From the NCBI RefSeq assembly GCF_000208745.1, contig NC_030850.1:19322275-19386274 (forward strand): a DNA stretch of 64,000 nt. Reading direction: 5' to 3'. The DNA comes from Theobroma cacao (Eukaryota; Streptophyta; Magnoliopsida; Malvales; Malvaceae). Position 1 is the first letter of the stretch. The number at the start of each line of letters is the position of its first letter. This document shows positions 58,001 through 64,000 of the stretch, piece after piece. The notes under the pieces are model-generated. The model saw only the letters and a list, made by a program, of their open reading frames with translations. It was not told the origin of the DNA and ran no database searches. Both the position numbers and the translations under genes were made by a program.

Positions 58001-61000
58001 GGAGAAAGGTAGGGATAAAGACGGAGGGAGGAGAGGATGATGCTCTTACTGGTGAAGGGGGAGGGAGGTGGTGACTGTGTTTTTTGATAGATGTGGAGGA
58101 TGAAATGAGTGCAAGGGGGATTGGTGAGGGATAAAGGGCTATAGAAAATGGTGAGGGAAATGGAGGGGAAGGGTGAAGGAATAGCGGTGGGAGCTCTTAC
58201 CTGCAAGTTTGGTACGAGAGATGTGGAGGCTGGACAAGGTTTGTGGGGGTTTCGTTTGAGAGAGCAAGGGCTGGACATTGTCTTCCATTATCTCAAAATG
58301 GAAGACAATTTCCCCAAAAATGCTTGGATTTTCTATTGACGAAGTTGTTATCTTTTATTGACCAAGGCAACCCAACATTAGAAAATACAAAAATGGATTT
58401 CTTAAACTTTATTTTCATGAAACAGATGAAGCCTAAAAGGAAAACTAGTGCTTAGGCTAAAATTGATATAAAATGGAAGTTGAAACAATAAATTGGTTTA
58501 GGGTTGTAAAACCTTTAACAATAATATGTTTACAACAGCTTTTAATCCTAACCCTTTAACACACATAAACCCCATCTAATTTTAGCTATTCAACCTTATT
58601 ACGAGTTCACATGCAAGTCACATTGCCACTTAATAAAATAAAACCATATAAAAAAATCATAATTACTAACCCATTTAGCAAACTACAACAGCAAATGTAA
58701 AGAACATATCAAGATAATTAATTGAGATTAATTTAGGGGTGCTCTAGCATCAAACCAAACTCTTCTAGTTGACAAGAATCTCTTCTCATTAATGAGAACT
58801 TTGGTAGCTTTAGCGTAGATTTCTGGCTGCTTTCAGCTCATGTTCTTGAATCCAAGTACTTTCTCACTAGTTGTCGATGTAGAACTAGTAGAGAAAAGAG
58901 ACGGGATATAGAAATCTAGAGGGAAAATCAGAGATAGAATATAGAAATCTAGAGGAGATAAAATATAGAAATCTAGAAGGAAAATCAGAGATAGGCAGAA
59001 GCAATTAGGGAGGAACAGAAGAAATCGGGGGAGAAATAGAACTAGGGGGAAGAAATATGAAAGAATCAATAGAGGAAGAAAATCTTAATAATCAATACCT
59101 CAAAATCTCAAATATCTAAAAGTAAATTATTGGGTCCACTCTTGCTAATCAGCCCATGTGCCGGTTGCTCTTGCCCTTCTGCTATGATCAGTGACGCCTC
59201 ATCGTTAAGCACATCATTGATCATGCTATGTCAAAATCTTTCGAATCTACAGGTTTGCTAATTTTGATGTCTTGATTCCAATTTTGAGGTCCATTTTGGA
59301 AGATTCATCCTCTAAAGGTCAAGATTTTCATGATTAGTTTATGAAAAATAAAAGATTACTTTGGAGCAAATTCTGACTTGGGAAGAAAATATTCGTGAGG
59401 CTACTTTGCACTTACAAGAGTCGATTGCTTTAAGAGATAGCTATGGGTTTGAAAATCTTCATCCTCCATTGTTTCATCATTTCAAAGATTATATACTTCA
59501 GTGTGAGAAAACATTTGATAATTGGAGAAGTATAGTTTGTTTATGATGGATTGATGGAATTGAAAGAAATATTTGGAAAACTAAGTACTAAATTGGGCAA
59601 AATTCATGCATTTCCTCGTCAAATCCACCTTCTCGGCATATTTCTCCCATTTCTTGTGAAGAAGGATCTAAGTGATACTCATCAACCACTTGAAGAACTA
59701 GAAGTACTACCTAGTTTTGAAACTCGAGGTTCAGTTTTCTAGGATTTAATTTTATATATTACGGGTTTGAGTGTAATTTTTACATATATTTAGGCTATAT
59801 TTAGGTTATTTTACATTAATTTAGAATTAGGGTCCTAAGCATTATATTTGATATTGAGTATTGTGATATTCTCCCTTTATTCTTTAATTAACAGATCACT
59901 GCTAGTCACACAACCACTTAAATAAACAAAATATATTATTAACCCATTAATAAAACTTTGTAACAGAGAAAAAATCAAAATAACTATTTTAGATAAATTC
60001 AGAAATACTCTTGCATCATCTATCCTTTTGAAAAATAAAAGTCCTTAGTTGTTATTGGATTAAGTTTTGTATGTATCGTTAACATTGCTGGAGCTGGTTT
60101 GTAAGAGCTATTTGTTCTCCTTAGGCTTGAAACTTATGAAAAATTAGTAAAATTAAAAGGCTACACTATGAGATGTAATTGTTATGAGCCCATTATTTTT
60201 TTTTTTGTATTTATTTTTCTAATTCAAGGTCAGCAACAATCAAAATAAGGTCACATGACTTATTTCAATAAAGTTCATACATCAAAGACTTAAAGCATTC
60301 ATAAATTACAGACACATAAACTAAGCAAATGAATTAATAACTTAGAGGAGCAACTTAACTACACGTTTCAAACTTACAATTTGGTCTAGGAGTTGATTCC
60401 ACCACCAAGAATCTGGGAGTAGTTTTTAATAATACCCAAAATGAACTTATCCCTCGTCATTTGGTTTCCTGCATTAGGACTTCCATTTTTCTTTTTTAAA
60501 AAAAGAAGAAATCTACTTTTGCTTTCTTGATCCTCTATACCCCTTGTTTTTAACAAATATGTTGGGAAATCATGTAATCAAGAGAAGAATACGCAATGGA
60601 AATTTAAAGCTTTTCCCAAAGGCAAGATCAAGCTTTGATTTGTTTAACATAGATAAGATTAACTGCAAGGAAGAAGACAAGTATACCTTTAAAACCTAGT
60701 GAGTCGAAATCAACAAGATGTCAAACCTTGAATTCTGGAACATATAAACACCAAATCTAGGGTTGTAGTAAACCACAAGTTGTTAAAGTGTGCCCCCTCC
60801 AATTATGATCCACACTAGCGAACAGTGAGAAAATCTATAAGAGAGGAGTGTTTGGTCGAATACTTTATTGCTAACTAGGATTTGTTTTTTCTTCAAAAGA
60901 TTTGTATAAGGGGGGACTAAACACTTATTTACATAGGGGAATTTTGCTAGTCCTAACCTTGTAACAATTTGCATAAGTTTTACGCTATTTATAAAACTGC

Positions 61001-63458
61001 TCTAATTTAATTGAGTTCTTTCAATTAAATTGTTGAAGTTTCAAACTTCTTACAATTAAGTCCAACTTAATTTCTCATTTTAATTTCTTGCATAGTCACT
61101 CGTAATGTGTGTGATCCATTAGGTCCTTAACATTGTGGCAATAAACATGAGTTATAATCCTAATTCAATTAGGATTAATGGATCAAACTTTATGTAGTCA
61201 TTTTTAATTTCAAATTAAGTAATTCATATTTTTTTCCCTTAAATTAATTCATATTTAGAGATCAAGATTGACATCTGGAAGTGTGTCATAACCACTCAAA
61301 TGTTAAGAAAAATCAAAATGGTTTGACTTGACCCTTTAGTGGACAATCTTACCATGTAATTTAATTCTTTTATCAACTATTTTCTTGGTAAGACAGAGCA
61401 TGGTTCAGTGTTTATTTTATATATATTTTAATCATGTTAGCTCTTGAAATTAGTTAGTCATTAAATTTTTAATGAAATTTCAAAACTCCTTTCTAAATAT
61501 TCATTCAATCTTGCCCAAAGATTTCCTTGAGTTAATACATGTGAAGAAGCAATGATATTCCCCTTAAAATTACTTAGGGTGATAAATCCTTTGTGATCAT
61601 TCATTTATCTCCATATGTTTCATACCATGCTCTATATTCTTCCCATTGAACATCGTTGGCTAGGACAATGTAAGATAGTATCAAAGTATAACTTTTCACA
61701 TACAAGATAGCCTAATGATAAGTTATATAACTGTCACATGAAAATTTATTTTCATTAACACTTGAGTGAGATATCAAATAAAATATGTATGGTAGGTCAT
61801 GCTTAGTGAGTTTGTTCATGCAACAAGTAACTACTTGTTAGTTCAAGTATCTTTATACATCAATTTATGAGATCAATTGTTTGCTTCATTAATAAGAAAC
61901 AGAACATGATGGTTGCTGAATCTACTTGGGGCACTTTTATCATTCGAAGTAAGGTATTTTCTCAAGATTCTTTGGTATTGTAGAGTGGATCAAGCATAAA
62001 AGAGACTGAAATTAGTATTGTGATAGTCTATCTTAGCTAGACACAAGACAACAAACAGGAAGGCAATCAGCTTTTCCTTTTTTTGCCAATACTACCATTT
62101 AGATATTGTCCTTTTGTCCCTTGAGTTTACTTGGAATGAGTGTTGGTTTGCATGAAGCATATGGGTGAGGATACTAAAGCAAAAGGTTCATATTGATTGA
62201 ATCTGCAATCTGTATTTAGTAGTGGCTTTAAAGGGAACCTTCTGGAAACTTTTTTATGAGTAGTTTAAAATGAACATGTAACAAATATTATTTCAATCCA
62301 AATTGAATAGTTGAAGAGAGGTCCCATGGTCATGCCTTAGTTGCTGTCTCTTTTTCTCCTCTCAAAGATTGTTGTTGGTGGGTTTGGTGTAAGATTTACA
62401 TCCCTTTGTGGCCCTTAGGCTAAGGGGGGGTTAAAAATTGTGTTTGCAGTGATAAAAAGTGCGTTTTGCTCATACGCAATGTCAAACTTATATTGGTTTG
62501 GCTCCAAAAGTGTTGTTTGATGGTACAAAATTAAAACATCTAAAAATGGTATATGTGTGTGCATTTTTAAAATTAAATGGTATATGTGTGTGCATTTTTA
62601 TAATTCAACTTCACAATAGTTTATTGGTACATCTTAACAGTAATTTAATTTTTGATACATTTTAACAATAATTTATAATTATTTAAAATACAAGAAAATG
62701 TCTCATTTTTTACATTTTAACATCATGTTTTTGGTAGACATTTTAAATATTCACAACACTTTTACAACAATGATAAATACTCAAAAGTCTCAAATTAGGT
62801 ATAAAGCGCGTTGCCTGGCCATATTAAAACATGCTTTTAGTTTTACTGGTATGTTGGCCAGACCTTAATTATGAGTCAAACAAACTTTGGAGTTGATGAA
62901 AGTTGTAGTGACGTTGAATGTTTTTATCAGGTGGTTAATCTCAGTCAGGATAATCAGGAGGCTGATACTTCATCTTATCATTGCGAGTAAGTTGCTGTCA
63001 TTAATTTACATATACGTTGTACATACATTCGGTTTTTTTTTTTTTTTCTAAATTGGTTCCTTTTATGATCCAGTATTATACGACACATTCCTCTGGATTC
63101 AATTGATCCATCTCTGGCCATCGGATTTTTCTGCCGAGACAAAGGTTTGCCTGTTGATCTTGTTGGTATTTTACTATTTCGCTTGTATAGGTTTGGAGGC
63201 TATTCATTGACGATGAAATGAACTTTCCCTGTATTTTTGGCAGATGATTTTGACGATTTTTGTCTCCGGGCATCGAAACTAGCTGATGAATCAAATGGTG
63301 CTCCCTTATTCACTGTTGCTCAAACTCATAGTTCTTTTAAGCCCATTAGCCATGGCAATGCTTTGGATGACACTGGTGAGGTTCGAGAGGATGATTCCTT
63401 AGGTGTAGTGCCTGACATGGATGGCAGCATCCATGAGGATGACTGGCAGCTCCTTTGA
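52059..63458 (+). CDS. ATG4: autophagy cysteine protease ATG4 (8 exons)
   Basis: Cytosolic C54 peptidase that trims ATG8 to expose its C-terminal glycine and removes lipidated ATG8 from membranes. Exons: 52059-52518, 52589-52674, 52831-52881, 53002-53381, 57197-57335, 62931-62986, 63074-63144, 63244-63458; all introns are GT-AG and phases match. The product is 485 residues, like Arabidopsis ATG4. The catalytic Cys171 lies in FGWGCMLRSSQM, and Asp366/His368 in YLDPHDVQ. Other family segments are SSTSDIWLLGVCYKIS, GLAAGSWVGPYA and LGILGGKPGASTYIVGVQ. The C-terminus EDDWQLL contains a W-x-x-L ATG8-interacting-type motif. Introns of 3.8 and 5.6 kb carry repeats. The start was chosen by similarity to the family's N-terminus (MK...). 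Confidence 0.95.
53382..57196 (+). other. ATG4 intron 4 (3.8 kb)
   Basis: Donor GTTTGT, acceptor TATCAG. Mostly AT-rich with no gene. Holds a degenerate tRNA-derived SINE-like segment around 55915-56010. Short ORFs (53794, 56265, 56423) have no family features. Confidence 0.8.
55915..56010 (+). mobile_element. possible degenerate tRNA-derived SINE
   Basis: CCAATAGTAAAGTGCATGTA resembles an RNA polymerase III A box, and AGGTTTGATTCTT, about 30 bases later, a B box, as in plant SINEs. Ends and target duplication are not resolved. Confidence 0.35.
58277..58309. repeat. perfect 12-bp inverted repeat, 9-base loop
   Basis: ATTGTCTTCCAT (58277-58288) and ATGGAAGACAAT (58298-58309). With TTTGGTGCCACATG...GTGTTTGGAATG near 57760-57805, the region recalls hAT-type MITE ends, but no matching terminal repeats were fixed. 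Confidence 0.85.
59180..59742 (+). pseudogene. unrecognised coding-like relic in ATG4 intron 5
   Basis: Two adjoining open pieces in different frames (59361-59546 and 59551-59742) read like ordinary protein (HLQESIALRDSYGFENLHPP, PLFHHFKDYILQCEKTFDNW, FPRQIHLLGIFLPFLVKKDL). Upstream text (FANFDVLIPILRSILEDSSS) continues in the same style with stops. The amino-acid makeup suggests a decayed retrocopy or captured exon. I do not recognise the family. Confidence 0.35.
60560..61780 (-). repeat. probable LTR (solo) in ATG4 intron 5
   Basis: Begins TGTTGGGAAATCATG on +, and the following text resembles plant LTRs of the copia kind read backwards (GTGTGTGATCCATTAGGTCC near 61106; TTTGACTTGACCCTTTAGTGG near 61321). 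A possible end ATATCA near 61776 is followed by AATAA, against AAATA at 60555-60559, so the target duplication is imperfect. Boundaries are tentative. Confidence 0.4.
62546..62601. repeat. short tandem duplication (~32 bp)
   Basis: ATGGTATATGTGTGTGCATT occurs twice in succession. Confidence 0.85.
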
Positions 63459-64000
63459 TGGGAGCTGCCTATATCTTTGGTTGGATGTTTACTCAACTCC
63501 TTGGTTCCTCCCGTTGGAAGAACCATGATTACAACTTGGGCGACTTTGTTTATTATTTATTATGTAGGAAGTATATATGCTATATTATGATTTTTTTTTT
63601 CCACTAAATTTAATACTTTTCGAAGCTGTGAATATAATTGACTCTTGTCAATTTGTAAGATACGTACAATAATCGTTCAATTTTACGTGGCAGGTAACCA
63701 TCTGCTACTGATTCTTCTAGCACCTTGTTATTTTGTACTCTTTGCCTTAATTCAAAGAAGATTTTAATTAACGTGATCCAAAATTTGATATAAGTTTGAG
63801 TCACGGAAGTTACAACCAAAAGCGGACGAACCGAAAAATAAAAATAGCTAAAATGCCCGAAAGGTCAAGAGTTTGAAGGGGTAAAATAAGGAGTGCCTGT
63901 TCGCTTCGTTCAAATTCATATACTATTCAGTGTTCATAGAGCATAGCGGTATAACTTTTCGTCATGGTCCGTTCGATTTCTTGTTCGTTCGTCATTTAAG
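63459..64000 (+). other. 3' flank of ATG4
   Basis: Likely 3' untranslated region with T-rich runs near 63590. Beyond about 63800 the sequence becomes less AT-rich, without an ORF or recognised repeat; it may lead into a neighbouring gene outside the window. Confidence 0.5.

Larger units (their letters stand above)
57336..62930 (+). other. ATG4 intron 5 (5.6 kb)
   Basis: Donor GTAAAT, acceptor TATCAG. Contains a G-rich stretch with a perfect 12-bp hairpin (57930-58310), a coding-like relic (59180-59742), an LTR-like segment (60560 to about 61780) and a small tandem duplication near 62550. No independent intact gene was seen. Confidence 0.8.

Noticed and set aside
57934..58278. Proline/serine-rich minus-strand ORF in ATG4 intron 5
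   Set aside because: Complement of a G-rich low-complexity stretch with no recognisable domain.

Overview
This is nuclear DNA from a flowering plant, most likely a eudicot. It is AT-rich, has GT-AG introns, is dense in Ty3/gypsy and Ty1/copia LTR retrotransposons, and carries two ordinary plant genes. No prokaryotic, organellar or CRISPR features are visible. The species cannot be fixed from sequence alone.

There are two host genes, both on the + strand. The first is a three-exon AMT2/AMT3-clade ammonium transporter (19135-21244, 488 residues after splicing). The second is an eight-exon ATG4 autophagy cysteine protease (52059-63458, 485 residues after splicing), whose introns of 3.8 and 5.6 kb hold transposon debris. 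Both have intact splice junctions, intact reading frames and their key active-site or pore residues.

The rest is layered retrotransposon. (a) 1-17612 is a Sirevirus-type copia element on + (integrase, RT, RNase H, a 3' extra/env-like gene, 3' LTR at 16319-17612). It is broken by a minus-strand Tekay/Del-type gypsy element (1-7929, 3' LTR mostly off the left edge) and by a 2.8-kb solo LTR (9196-12006) with a perfect GGACC target duplication inside the RT gene. (b) 17613-18370 is a ~250-bp tandem repeat, followed by the transporter gene. (c) 21935-24031 holds LTR fragments, including an Athila-like LTR. (d) 24032-46880 is one ~2.9-kb LTR blown up to 22.8 kb by insertions: a + strand LARD-like element (25301-35948, TSD TTCTA), which itself carries a solo LTR (32740-35080, TSD CAAGG), and a complete minus-strand Tekay-type element (37560-46861, TSD CTTAA). 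(e) 46881-50330 has a second Athila-like LTR, a tRNA-type primer-binding site, a decayed Athila-type gag fused to a copia gag remnant, and tandem repeats. (f) From about 51.4 kb onward is ATG4. Two N gaps (26011-26789 and 33310-34178) lie inside LTRs.

No new gene system was found. The most distinctive features are the insertion order readable from four perfect target duplications, the short palindrome clusters in the LTRs, a 0.4-kb purine tract that opens one LTR family, a pol-less element with a duplicated PPGCG-type motif, and a UAAUG overlap between an upstream ORF and the ATG4 start.
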